Assembly: GCF_000226115.1 (NCBI RefSeq)
Contig: NC_016458.1
Coordinates: 5,986,001 to 6,050,000 of the forward strand
DNA from: Thermothielavioides terrestris NRRL 8126
Taxonomy: Eukaryota > Ascomycota > Sordariomycetes > Sordariales > Chaetomiaceae
Length of the DNA stretch: 64,000 bases
Direction of reading: 5' to 3'
Part shown: positions 10,029 to 22,775 of the stretch, piece by piece
Layout: each line of letters begins with the position of its first letter
Position numbering within the stretch: the stretch's first letter is position 1
Made by a program: the position numbers and the translations under genes
Notes under the pieces: generated by a model
Seen by the model: the letters and a program-made list of their open reading frames with translations, nothing else
Database searches by the model: none
What the model was told of the DNA's origin: nothing

Positions 10029-11864
10029 ATGTGTAAGTTCAAATGGCTTTTGTCAGCTCATTGTCGTGGTCGCCGCGGAGCGGGGCATCCTCGGACGTCC
10101 AGTTTCTGAAGCACCCGGAGCGACTGTTTATCTGGAGGGACTGGTGCCTTTTCTGCGCACCATTCCCTACAGTCCTAGACAAGCTGACTGCAGGGCATCC
10201 CGGACTCCACTGTCAGAACAACACCGCTGAGTCGGTTGGTTGTTGCCAAGTGGGTGCTTAAGGAAGCAACCCAACTGTTCAATCAAAGGCTGTTGCTTCA
10301 TCAACTCAAACCTGAGACAAGAAGCGCTTGGCTGCTGGTTTACCGGGGCTGGAAGTCTGTCCCACACCGCGCAGTTCTTCGAGTCTGGGGACACAGGAGG
10401 GAGGGCAGCAAGCATACCAACTGCCTCATTCGTGCTTGCTGAGTTCCTATCATGAAGGATTCAGTCATGATGGGACCAGGGCCCCGTTGATCCTTCCTTG
10501 TTTTCTCCTCTCCCTCTATTCTCAATCTTGTTTTCTCCTTTTCAGCTAACATTACATCACTCTAGTTTCGCCCACTTACATCCCCGAGCACCTGGGCAAA
10601 CGAAAGTTTGCCCACGACGACGGCAGCGAAGTTGCCATCCGAGTCCGGCATAGTGGCGAGCGGCCGCACAAGAGGTTCCAGACCCTGGCGCATGGAGACT
10701 TCCACCGGCGGAGCAAGAAGAAAATCGGGGCCCTTTTTGACCGCCGTCCCCGGTCGGTCCGCCGAGAGGAAGCGGGCGACGTCGTGGCGGAATTTTTCCG
10801 CCACGACGCCAAAAAAGCAATTGAATATGCCCACCAGATTTCGGGCCTGCCGGTCGTGGAGGGCAACCACGCCCGCTTCATCTTTTTTGTGGATGGATCG
10901 ATGAGCCCAAAGCACCCTGAGGCCCTCGGCGGCCCGGGGGGTTATTCGGTCGTCTACAAGGGTGCGGAGTCAAAGGAAGACCACTGGTACGTCGATTCCG
11001 AGTCCCTCTTATGTTTTTTCTTTTCTCTCTTATGCGAATTACGATTTCGGGTAGATCTCAGCTACTTCTGAGACAGCTCCTTTGCTCACAGCCTGCGCCC
11101 GGTGTCCAGAATAACATAGCTAACTCATGTTGGTGAACAGGATATGGCAGGCATGGTCGGTGGACGAGACGTTCAACAGCCACTGGGCAGAACTGATGGC
11201 CATTGCTGAGGCCCTCAACATGGCCATTCTCCGTCTGAGCCTCAAGCCGACAACCAGGACCGCCGAAATCTACCTGTTCACCGACAGCCTGCGCTCTCTC
11301 GATTTCCTGATGAAAAAATCGAGTGAAGCGGCGAAGCAGAGCCGCAGAACTACCTTCTTCGAGCATGCTGGGCGACCCGTGCGCTCCTTCATAGCCAGAA
11401 TCTCCCGCGAGCTTCACAACCTCGGGGTGAAACTGACCCTGAGCCACATTCCCGGCCATAAGCACGGCGTCACGGGACACATCATTGCCGATCGCACAGC
11501 GCACAACGTGATGGTCGACCGAATGGAGGCCCTGCAAGCTCCATCAAAAGACCAAGCTCCTGACTCTGCAGTGCCTAACTCGCTCCCTTCGGACCTTTCC
11601 CTCCCCAAACGTCGATACATCGACGACAAGGTTGCGACGCGATCTTCGCAACACAACCCAATATGGTTGGTACTACACAGCCACGCTGTGGACAGGCTGA
11701 TGAAGGTAAAGAGGTGGAGAGAAGCATTCGCGCAGCAGCAGAAGGACATCAGACTCCTGAGGGAGCTTTTGAAGCTCGAAGCGGTCAAAGGACTCGACCC
11801 TCAGCAGAGAAAGGAAAAGGAAAACCTGATGAAAAAGGTCGGATATCTGTTGGGCTGTGGGTAG
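10029..11864 (+). CDS. RNase H-fold protein (RNase HI-like domain)
   Basis: Model: exons 10029-10032, 10566-10986 and 11141-11864, 382 aa. The start codon is ATG plus one base, followed by a 533-nt intron with a GTAAGT donor and a GCTAAC branch site. Residues from about 90 onward form an RNase H fold with all expected acidic residues: FFVDGS (first Asp), HWAELMAI (Glu), LFTDSLRSL (second Asp), then PGHKHGVTGHIIADRTAH (late His and Asp). This pattern is that of an active RNase HI-type nuclease that cuts RNA in RNA-DNA hybrids; activity is inferred. The N-terminal region is basic and unrecognised. The C-terminus is a charged, likely helical tail. There is no reverse transcriptase, so it is a stand-alone gene and not an intact retroelement. 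It lies 555 bp upstream of the tRNA-like array. Confidence 0.8.
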
Positions 11865-12419
11865 TGCTTGAGCGGGGTGTTCTAGCCGGTACAGGTGTCT
11901 CATATTGGAGATGACTTGTCGGTTCAGGGCACCCTGCGTTCTTGGGTTGAGGATTCCGGGGCGTCATTGGCACTGGCTTGAGGCTGTTCGTGAGAGTCGA
12001 TACATAACATGTAGGTTGTGTAAGAACAGAGAAACTACAGGGCCTGGCAAACGGCCATGGGTACAGGTGCGGTGCCCGTGGATATCTGAGTTCATTTCAA
12101 TTACGTTTCTTTTCTTCTTTCCTTTCTTTTTCTATTAATCTTATTGTGTTCTGAAATTTGTTTATATTTGTTTTCCAACATTTTGGTGCGTTTAAATGAG
12201 AGGTTGTTTGTTTGTTGTTTATTTATTTTCTTTCTTCTTGGGAGGGGGGGGGGGAGGGGGAGAGGGATGGGCGAGGCGGCATAGTTTAGGGAAGGGAGAG
12301 GGGGGGGGGCCTAGAGAAGAATGCGGGATAGTTGCGGATGGACAGAGATGGGCAAGGAATATTGAAGCCTAGAGCGTGAGCCGCACGTCCAACAGATCAG
12401 TGAAATGCTGATTGGAAAC
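11865..12419. other. Intergenic, AT- and G-tract-rich
   Basis: The 3' flank of the RNase H gene. T-rich sequence at 12100-12240 is followed by G-rich runs at 12241-12312. No gene was seen. It leads directly into the tRNA-like array. Confidence 0.5.
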
Positions 12420-12572
12420 GCCTCTGTGGTGTAATGGTTAGCATCTGGCTGGTTGTGATAGCGCCGAAGGTGCCCGGTGCCAATTCACCGGCCAGCGAGG
12501 TGGCTCCTGAACCTTCCAGGGTCCCTGGTTTGATTCCGCGGCTGAGAATGTCCCAATTTTTTCAAGCTTCGG
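12420..12572 (+). ncRNA. tRNA-like unit 1 (diverged)
   Basis: A-box-like TGGTGTAATGGTTAGC from 12427, B-box-like GGTTTGATTCC at 12537-12547, and a T6 run at 12567-12572. Acceptor- and T-stem pairing is worse than in the other copies, and the internal insert is unrelated to theirs. Transcription by Pol III is inferred from box order only. Confidence 0.45.
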
Positions 12573-12640
12573 GCCTGTGGCGACTTGCGGTTCATATGCC
12601 TGGACTGCAAACCGTGTGATCAACCTTGGCTCCGGGGAAG

Positions 12641-12781
12641 GCCTCTGTGGTGTAATGGTCAGCATCTGGGCAGGACCGCAAGGTAGCGGGGGGGGAAAGT
12701 TGCTAGTTTCAGCTGACGCCCTAAACCCTCCCAGGGTCTTTGGTTCGATTCCGAAGCAGAGCGACCTCTCCGATTCTTTTT
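12641..12781 (+). ncRNA. tRNA-like unit 2
   Basis: A-box-like TGGTGTAATGGTCAGC from 12648, B-box GGTTCGATTCC at 12742-12752, T5 at 12777-12781. Five of seven acceptor positions can pair (CTCTG region with CAGAG). The anticodon-stem equivalent TGGG/CCCA encloses about 60 nt instead of a 7-nt loop, so it cannot be a normal tRNA without splicing. Confidence 0.5.
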
Positions 12782-12981
12782 GCTCATTAGCTCCTGCTCT
12801 TCTCGTCATTTTTCTTTACTCCGCTAAATTCCCCAGTGCTTAGGGCTTGTAGATGTCCGCCATTTGGCTTAGGTAGCTCCTGTTTAGTTCTTTGATCCTT
12901 TTCAAGCTTTGGGCCTATGGCTACTTGGGGTTCATATGCCTAGACTGCACACTGTGCAATCAAACTTGGCTCACGGGGATG

Positions 12982-13120
12982 GCCTCTGTGGTGTAATGGT
13001 CAGCATGTGGGCAGGTCGGGGTTGAAGTTGCCGGTCCCGCTGGCAGTGAAGTAACCAAGGCGATTCTTCCCAGGGTCTTCGGTTCGATCCCGAGGCAGAG
13101 CGACCTCTCCGATTCTTTTT
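12982..13120 (+). ncRNA. tRNA-like unit 3
   Basis: A-box-like sequence from 12989, B-box GGTTCGATCCC at 13081-13091, T5 at 13116-13120. The internal insert differs from units 2 and 4, while the boxes and the 3' tail are nearly identical to theirs. Confidence 0.5.
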
Positions 13121-13340
13121 GCTCATTAGCTCCTGCTCTGCTCGTTATTTTCTTTTACTTCGCTTAGTTCTCCAAGTACTTACGGCTCGTAGATATCCGC
13201 TATCTGGCTTGGGCAGCTCCTGCTTAGTTCGTCTCAGTCTATCTACGCCTTTGATCTTTTTTAAGCTTCGGGCCTGTGACTGCTTGGGGTTCATAAGCCT
13301 AGACTGCACATTGTGCAATCAAACTTAGCTCACGGGGATG

Positions 13341-13477
13341 GCCTCTGTGGTGTAATGGTCAGCATCTGGGCAGGACCGCAAGGTAGGGGTTGAAGTTGCT
13401 CGTTTCAGCTGACACCCTAAACCCTCCCAGGGTCTTCGGTTCGATTCCGAGGCAGAGCGACCGCTCCGATTCTTTTT
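13341..13477 (+). ncRNA. tRNA-like unit 4
   Basis: A-box-like sequence from 13348, B-box GGTTCGATTCC at 13438-13448, T5 at 13473-13477. The insert is closely related to unit 2. The T-stem CTTCG/CGAGG pairs fully, counting one G-U pair. The downstream tail diverges after about 13620, which ends the array. Confidence 0.5.
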
Positions 13478-13620
13478 GCTCATTAACTCCTCCTCTGCTC
13501 GTCGTTTTCTTTTACTGCGCTACCTTCTCCAAGTACCTTTAGGGCTCTCGGATACTCGCCATTTGGTTCGGGCAGCTCCTGCTTTAGTTCGTCTCAGTTT
13601 ATCCATGCCTTTGATCCTGC

Positions 13621-14041
13621 CAAACAAGAAGACATTCGACGTCACAAAGGTTTGTGTTGATATTTGGCAACTCCCAGTTGCACCCAACCTCTGAGGAAGG
13701 TTCTTCAGAACGGCATCGCCAATTGGATCATGTGCATCTGGACCCAGTGCCTGCACTGCTGGATAATGTGAGCACACTGATTTTGGCGCATGCAGCAGAT
13801 GACAAGGTCAGACTGGTTCTTGAAAGGTTCCTTTATAGCAACGTACTCAAAAATCATAGCCGCCAAGTTGGGGCGTAGCAATGCGCAACGTAGCAATGAA
13901 AACGAAGGCGAATCCCTCCAGGCCTTCAAGCCCAACCTCTCTTGTTAATAGAGAACAGAACTCTTTCATTAAAGCTTCTCGTCATTTTCCTCGTTCTATG
14001 TCAGTCCAACGTGAAGTTGTCCACATTCACCTCCGACCTCT
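13621..14041. other. Intergenic between array and thioesterase-like gene
   Basis: AT-richer than its flanks. A minus-strand frame at 13705-13935 is open but has no recognisable domain. Nothing else was seen. Confidence 0.4.
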
Positions 14042-14902
14042 TCAAGAGAGATCCATTGCCTCGAAGCCATCCCCACTCTCAACCTGTGTTGCACTTGGTG
14101 TCGCAGAATCGCCCTTCCTCAGAACCACCCTGTTCAGAAACTCAACAACATCATCAATACCCTCCGGCTCATGGAACCAGTGCCCTCCGACCGGATACTC
14201 CTTCCACTCGACCTGCATGCCGAAGCCCCTCAGCGTATCCCTCAACCCGCGACCCTTCTCAACCAACACCAGCGGATCATCCACGCAATGCTCCAGCAGC
14301 ACGGGCGTGCGCCTCAACACCCCGTCCCCCTCCAGCGCGCCCTGCAACCCCAACACCTGCCTCATCCCCTGCAGCGTCCGTCCGGCAAACGGACACCTCG
14401 CGCAAAACCCCATAAACGCCGCCAACCCGCCCCCCTTTTCCAGCGGCACATGCAAATTCAGCAACGTATGCACCCCAGTCGCAGCACCCATACTAATCCC
14501 CGCGAGAACCACCCGATCCCAGCGGCCGCCCAGGCCCTCCTCCGCCTCGCGCGCGACCAGCGCGCGCAGCAGCGGCACGACCTCGCGCAGCCCGGCGGCC
14601 TGCAGCTCCTCGCGGGCGGCGAAGTCGCGCACGTCCCACACGTCGAACCACTGCGGGCAGGGGCGGGGCATCTGGGGGCTGGCGCTGGCGCGCACGGGCG
14701 CCTGGGGGAGCACCCAGCGGAAGGACGGGAAGGTGTCGAAGAGGGTGCGGCCGCGCGAGTCGCGCCAGGCGTGCAGGCCGCGGGCGAACGCGTGGGCGTT
14801 GTCGCCGCGGCCGTGCAGGAAGATGACGGTGTGGGTGTGCGCGGCGGGGGGTGTGGGGGGAATGGTGATGACCGGGAGGTCGGTCACCGGGGTGGTGGAC
14901 AT
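14042..14902 (-). CDS. Acyl-protein thioesterase / carboxylesterase-like alpha/beta hydrolase
   Basis: Single exon, 286 aa, ATG at 14902. Alpha/beta-hydrolase fold of the phospholipase/carboxylesterase (APT1-like) group. Visible elements are the oxyanion-loop FLHGRGD (about 28-34), nucleophile elbow GISMG with Ser137, an acidic residue in HCVDDPLV (D208 or D209), and His241 in GGHWF. These form a complete triad. Relatives remove palmitate from proteins or hydrolyse short esters; this longer, divergent fungal branch has no assigned substrate. A G-rich GGGATG-type repeat lies just upstream. The gene has the same orientation as PRP22, 483 bp away. Confidence 0.85.
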   Translation of the reverse strand: MSTTPVTDLPVITIPPTPPAAHTHTVIFLHGRGDNAHAFARGLHAWRDSRGRTLFDTFPSFRWVLPQAPVRASASPQMPRPCPQWFDVWDVRDFAAREELQAAGLREVVPLLRALVAREAEEGLGGRWDRVVLAGISMGAATGVHTLLNLHVPLEKGGGLAAFMGFCARCPFAGRTLQGMRQVLGLQGALEGDGVLRRTPVLLEHCVDDPLVLVEKGRGLRDTLRGFGMQVEWKEYPVGGHWFHEPEGIDDVVEFLNRVVLRKGDSATPSATQVESGDGFEAMDLS

Positions 14903-15385
14903 GGCGGTTGTTTGGACGCGGGGTGTGAGGATGGGGGTTGCGGTTGAGGGATTTCGCTGCTTGCGGGATGAGAGCGGATGGGATGGGATGGGCTGGCATG
15001 TGATGGGGTGGGATGTGAAGGGGTGGGATGAGGTCGAGTTAGAGTTGGTTGATCGGTCTTGGCAGGGCTTGCCGGTCGGCTATTCGCTACCTATCCTCCT
15101 GCAGGGCCAGGCAGCCACCCCCACCTGCCGTGTTTGTCCCGCGGAGGCACCTGTTGCCTGTCTCTGCGGCAACACCACACTATTGACGGTTTTACTCAGG
15201 AGGTAGACAGAAGAACACCAGACCGCAGCACATCGTGGGAGAACGCAAACCAGGCAGGGGTATCAGTAAGGTACCTATTGACTCGCAGCCCACCAGCCGC
15301 CACGCTATCCCGCCTCTACAACGCAACATCACACGACCACAATAACAGCGACGATGACCACGACAACGACGACGATGGCAGGCGC
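14903..15385. other. Intergenic with G-rich repeat
   Basis: It contains the promoter of the thioesterase-like gene and the 3' flank of PRP22. The only structured element is the GGGATG-like repeat at 14964-15035. Confidence 0.5.
14964..15035. repeat. GGGATG-type G-rich short repeat
   Basis: Irregular repetition of GGGATG and GGGGTG units, each with a run of at least three G on the plus strand, about 60-130 bp upstream of the thioesterase-like start. Confidence 0.75.
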
Positions 15386-19055
<3,670 letters not shown>

Positions 19056-19617
19056 TGTCGGTTGCGCGCTTGTAAAAGTCAGGCAAAGGCGACCGGATGG
19101 CCGGTCGGGATATTCGCGGAAACCGAGTGTTGTGCCTATTCTGGGGTGGCGGTTTCCTGCCGCTGATGCGTCGTTGGATTCTGCCGCGAATTGTTCGACC
19201 GCCTTTGGACACGGCAGGCATCGAGTTGCGCCGTGGCCTTGCCCAGCCAGCTCTTGGCAGTGGCGGGGCGAAGCTGCATAAGTTACCTGTTAACCCTAAC
19301 CCGACTCCATGGGCAGGAGACTGTCCCACCGTCCCGTTGTGCGCTTAACTACAATGGGCAAGCGCCATGCAAGGAGCATGTGATTACGCAAGCCCCTGGG
19401 CACTCCCCTCGATGGTGGTCAACGTGACTCCTGGACCCGTTCTTGCATCATTGGGTCCTCTGAGTTACCAGGGCACTTTCAAGTTTCAACCACCCATTCA
19501 CCAGCTGAACGGCCTGCTCTCTCTCTCTTGCGCAGAGCCTAGTCGGCAGTGGTGTCGCTCACTCCTTAACTTATTTTGACTCGATAATCGCTGCCAACTC
19601 CATCAATAACTATCGCC
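19056..19617. promoter_or_regulatory. Shared divergent promoter region, PRP22 and PMP3-like gene
   Basis: 562 bp between two starts on opposite strands. It includes a short CCCTAACCC-like stretch near 19290. No other motif was recognised. Confidence 0.4.
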
Positions 19618-20370
19618 ATGTGCTCAACTGACGTTTTCCTTGGCCTCCTGGGCGTTCTCCTGCCCCCGCTGCCTGGTTCGTAACCCCGCGTGACTGCCTG
19701 GCCTTCCGGCGCCTGTTGCGTAGGCGACGACAACGCGGGATCTTCGAGCTAACTAGTACCATAGTCTGGGTCAAGCGCGGCGTGTGGTATGTTGAATCTA
19801 TGTTGTCCATGGCCGTTATGGCTGTGGCGTGCGCATCATACGTCGCCGAGCTCTCCGTCTCCATGAATCCACCAGTCCACTGACACGTCCCGATAGCTCC
19901 GCCGACTCGATCATCAACATCCTCCTTTGCATGCTCGGCTACGTATGGCTTCCCATCTTCCCTCCTCCCTACCCCCTTGATGACGGCCCCCTGTCTCACA
20001 GCCTCCTCCAACCCAGATCCCGGGCCTCCTCCACGCTTGGTACATCATCGCGAAGTACCCCGAGCCGCCCTACGACTACGAGTACCAGCGTCTCGGACCA
20101 GACGCCGAACAGGGCCGTATCTACGTCTTCGTGCACCACGGCGGCCCGTGCCCGCAGCCGCAGCCGGGTGCGGCCCAGCCGAAACCACAGGGCCCAATGA
20201 ACTATGGCACCAACTACGCCGCCGGCTCCTCGGCAGCCCCCCCGCAGCAGCACCACCACCAGCCGCAAGAGCAGGGCACGACGTCGGCGGCGGGGCCGAG
20301 CGACAACGCTCCGCCTCCGAGCTATGCGCAGGTTGTCGCAGGGGATCACAAGATCCAGACCCAGGATTAG
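19618..20370 (+). CDS. PMP3: PMP3/UPF0057-family plasma membrane proteolipid with long C-terminal tail
   Basis: Model: exons 19618-19675, 19765-19786 (22-nt microexon), 19897-19942 and 20017-20370, 159 aa. The first about 55 residues form the PMP3 core: two hydrophobic helices, MCSTDVFLGLLGVLLPPLPV and SADSIINILLCMLGYIPGLL, joined by a WVKRGVC loop, then AWYIIAKYPEPPYDYE. Small PMP3 proteins influence membrane potential and salt tolerance in yeast. This one has an extra hydrophilic tail of about 100 residues rich in Pro, Gln and His. It contains a PPSY (PPxY) motif near the C-terminus, a type bound by WW domains of Rsp5-like ubiquitin ligases. All splice phases are consistent. The core call is firm; the tail's role is inference. 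Confidence 0.9.
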
Positions 20371-21215
20371 AAGCCTCGGGGAAGGTTATGACGCGCGGTG
20401 GGTGGAAAGTGGTCTAGAGTGACGCGGCGTCCTCGGAAGCGGCTCTCTTACGCGAATGTCGTGTAGATGGCATTGCGCGTCGTGTTTCCCGCTGGCCGCG
20501 GTGGCTTTGCAGCTGTTACCATCGGAGGATGGTGACTTGGAATGCTCTGGGCGGCTTGGTTTTCTTCTTTGTCATGGGTGTATTTTGGTGTGGGATTATC
20601 GAAAGGCGTTTGGTTTGGGCTCAGGGTCGTTTGGAGGAGTAGCGCTCTTTCCGTGTAATTCTCTGTCGGACTTCACACTTTGTTGGGTCAGCGCGCAGCG
20701 TTTCTGGGTGGATGAGGACCATCTTTACAGGAACACCTTGCAGTCATGCCTCCTCTCCATCTCGCATCCTCTCTCCCCAGCCCTCGTCTTCTTTTTCGTG
20801 ACTACCGCGCTATTCTCCCCTTCAATGTCCGATCCTGGCCAAAGCAGAGCGTGGCCAAGAGCATTCAAGTCATGATTAACTGCTGGCCGCCCTGGGTTCT
20901 GTACCATGGCTCATATCAAGACTGAATTGTTGAGAAACGTGAGGAAGCCGCCCTGCTTGGCGGATGAGGGTTACGTTTCTAACAGCAACGCCAAGGAGCG
21001 CGATTCAACGATCCTAGCGGTCATGTTCAGTTTTAAATCACGGCTACTTGCAGGGTTCTCATTCCGGCAGTTCTGTGCCTGAGCTCTCGGCTACGAGCCT
21101 TTCCGCTAGATGCGCCAACCAAGGCACCATACCAACCGGGCAGCCCTCGGCCAATATCCCATTCCCCTGAGCGCCAAAAGAAGCCCCGCCTCCACCAGCC
21201 TTCTTCAACCGTCGC
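20371..21215. other. Intergenic between convergent genes
   Basis: 845 bp between the 3' ends of the PMP3-like gene (+) and ARB1 (-). A frame at 20456-20875 has no family resemblance and no splice support. Nothing else was seen. Confidence 0.45.
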
Positions 21216-22775
21216 TCAGTCCTCTCCATCCCCTTCCTCATCCTCCCACCGGTCGTGGATGCTCCGCGCCGGCCGGTCATTCAGCACGGGCTCCTTGTAG
21301 GTGTTCATCAGCTCCTGCGGCAGGAAGACGTAGAAGCTGGGCTTGATGGCCCTGACGTGTTTGATGAAGCGGAGGCCGTCGCTCAGCGTGCACACGACCA
21401 TCGTCAGCTTCATGCCCTCGCGCAGGAGGCGCAGCATGTCCTCCTCCAGCACGAATTCGTGGTCCACGTCGGCCTCGGGCGGGATCGTCGCGCGCATGGT
21501 GTTGTCCCAGCCGTCGCGGATGACGACGGGGCGGGCGGTGAAGGTGCCGCAGGGCCGGAACGCGGGAACACGAGCCAGGTGCTGTTTCATGGTGGTGTAC
21601 TTGGCCCGGATGGCGTCGTCCGAGAGAGAGACCTTGCGAACCTCGAAGGTGTATTCGGATGTGTCGGTGATAACCGGCGCCTCGGGGGCGAGCCACCTCT
21701 TGACCCCGAAGTGGATGGCCAGCGTGCCTGCGCGGATGAGTTTGGCATCTGTGGCATTGGAAACTGGCGTCTCGACGAAGCAGTCAAAGCCCGACGTGTC
21801 TTCGTCTTTGTCACAGTGCAGGACGCGGAGCGCCGTGTTGAAGGGACCAGGCACGAGGCGCAACAGCTCGGCAATGGCCGGCATCTCTTCCAGGGCCTGC
21901 AGACAGACCTTCTGGGCACTCTTGACGTCCTCGGCGTATTCGGGACAGACGTCGTGCCGGTCAACGTACTTCAGGAAGTTCAAAACCACCTCGACACCGA
22001 TGGTGAAGTCTTTCATCGAAGAACCGACCATCTTGGGCAGATGCTCGGACCTGGTCGCGTCAGTGTCGGGGCCTAACTCATCGAGAAGAGATGCCGTGAG
22101 AGCAAGACTCACACAAATCCCGAAGCAACACCGGTAAAGTCGACGTCCCAATGCTCGGGATAGTTCGGATTGTAGAAACGAGGGTTGTGGTTGCTGTCTC
22201 CGCCACGCTGGATCACATCGTCGGCCGTCATCTCGCGAACATCGGCCCTGGTCGAGTCCTCCAGGACATCGGCTCCGATGTTCTGTGTGCCTTGAAACTG
22301 GCGGACTGTGGCGTCGATGCCGCCCAACATGAGATACCTGGTGAAAAAGCCGTCGCGCTCAGGCCCCAGGCGACGGCGGGCACGGAAACGCTGGATGCAC
22401 TCCTCGATGCGATCAACGAAGGGGCGGTGTGGCGGGTAGATGATATTCACCTCTTCATTGTGCTCGGCGGTCGTCATGGGCGGGTCACAGTAGAATTCTG
22501 GCATGCGTAAGCGACTGCAATGGTAGCATATCGAGGTCATCGCGGCCTCGTTGTCCGCAGCGCTGCTCACCCTCGAACCCAGTCCCTCGCTTCTTGGCGC
22601 CAGCGCTGCGCTTCGACGTCTTCTTCTTCTTCTTGCCGTTTTCGGGCTCGCCATCTTCTTCTCGTATCTCACCATTGTCGGGATTCCGGGGCGGTCCGCC
22701 AAGAGAATCGTCCTTAGGAGTGTCCTCCAACAGAGTACGACGGGAGTCCGGCTCCGAAGCCGAAGCCGCAGTCAT
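21216..22775 (-). CDS. arb1: Argonaute siRNA chaperone complex subunit Arb1
   Basis: Model: exons 22775-22571, 22497-22113 and 22050-21216, 474 aa. In fission yeast, Arb1 with Arb2 holds Argonaute with duplex siRNA before RITS assembly and is needed for heterochromatic silencing. The N-terminus is charged with a lysine tract (GKKKKKTSKRSAGAKKRGTG). It is followed by the Arb1 core: PPMTTAEHNEEV, RIEECIQRFRARRRLGPERD, YLMLGGIDAT, then WDVDFTGVASGFVSEHLP, and the C-terminal region with VIRDGWDNTMRATIPPEADV and FYVFLPQELMNTYKEPVL. Intron 1 uses the acceptor that gives GTGFEEFYCDPP, matching the family. The upstream in-frame start codon would be GTG, so the ATG at 22775 was chosen. The annotation rests on remembered family similarity, with no catalytic motif to check. 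Confidence 0.8.

Larger units (their letters stand above)
12420..13620 (+). repeat. Tandem array of four tRNA-like units
   Basis: Four copies begin with the same tRNA-like head (GCCTCTGTGGTGTAATGGT) at 12420, 12641, 12982 and 13341, giving spacings of 221, 341 and 359 bp. After each head come a variable insert, a T-arm/B-box, and a T run. In copies 2-4 a further shared tail follows. A third conserved block, ending in TCACGGGGATG or a close variant, directly precedes copies 2-4. Copy 1 lacks the middle of the tail. No coding frame is conserved between copies, and the array has no transposase or reverse transcriptase. Confidence 0.85.

Noticed and set aside
12420..13477. Ordinary tRNA genes
   Set aside because: A- and B-boxes are present, but no copy has a normal anticodon loop and the last acceptor pairs are mismatched, so standard tRNA calls were not made.
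13705..13935. Minus-strand frame of 76 residues with natural-looking composition
   Set aside because: No family recognised, no splice partners, and no flanking gene fragments; not enough to call even a pseudogene.
13881..15206. 441-residue plus-strand frame
   Set aside because: Antisense of the thioesterase-like gene, whose catalytic triad is complete; the plus-strand product is low-complexity without a domain.
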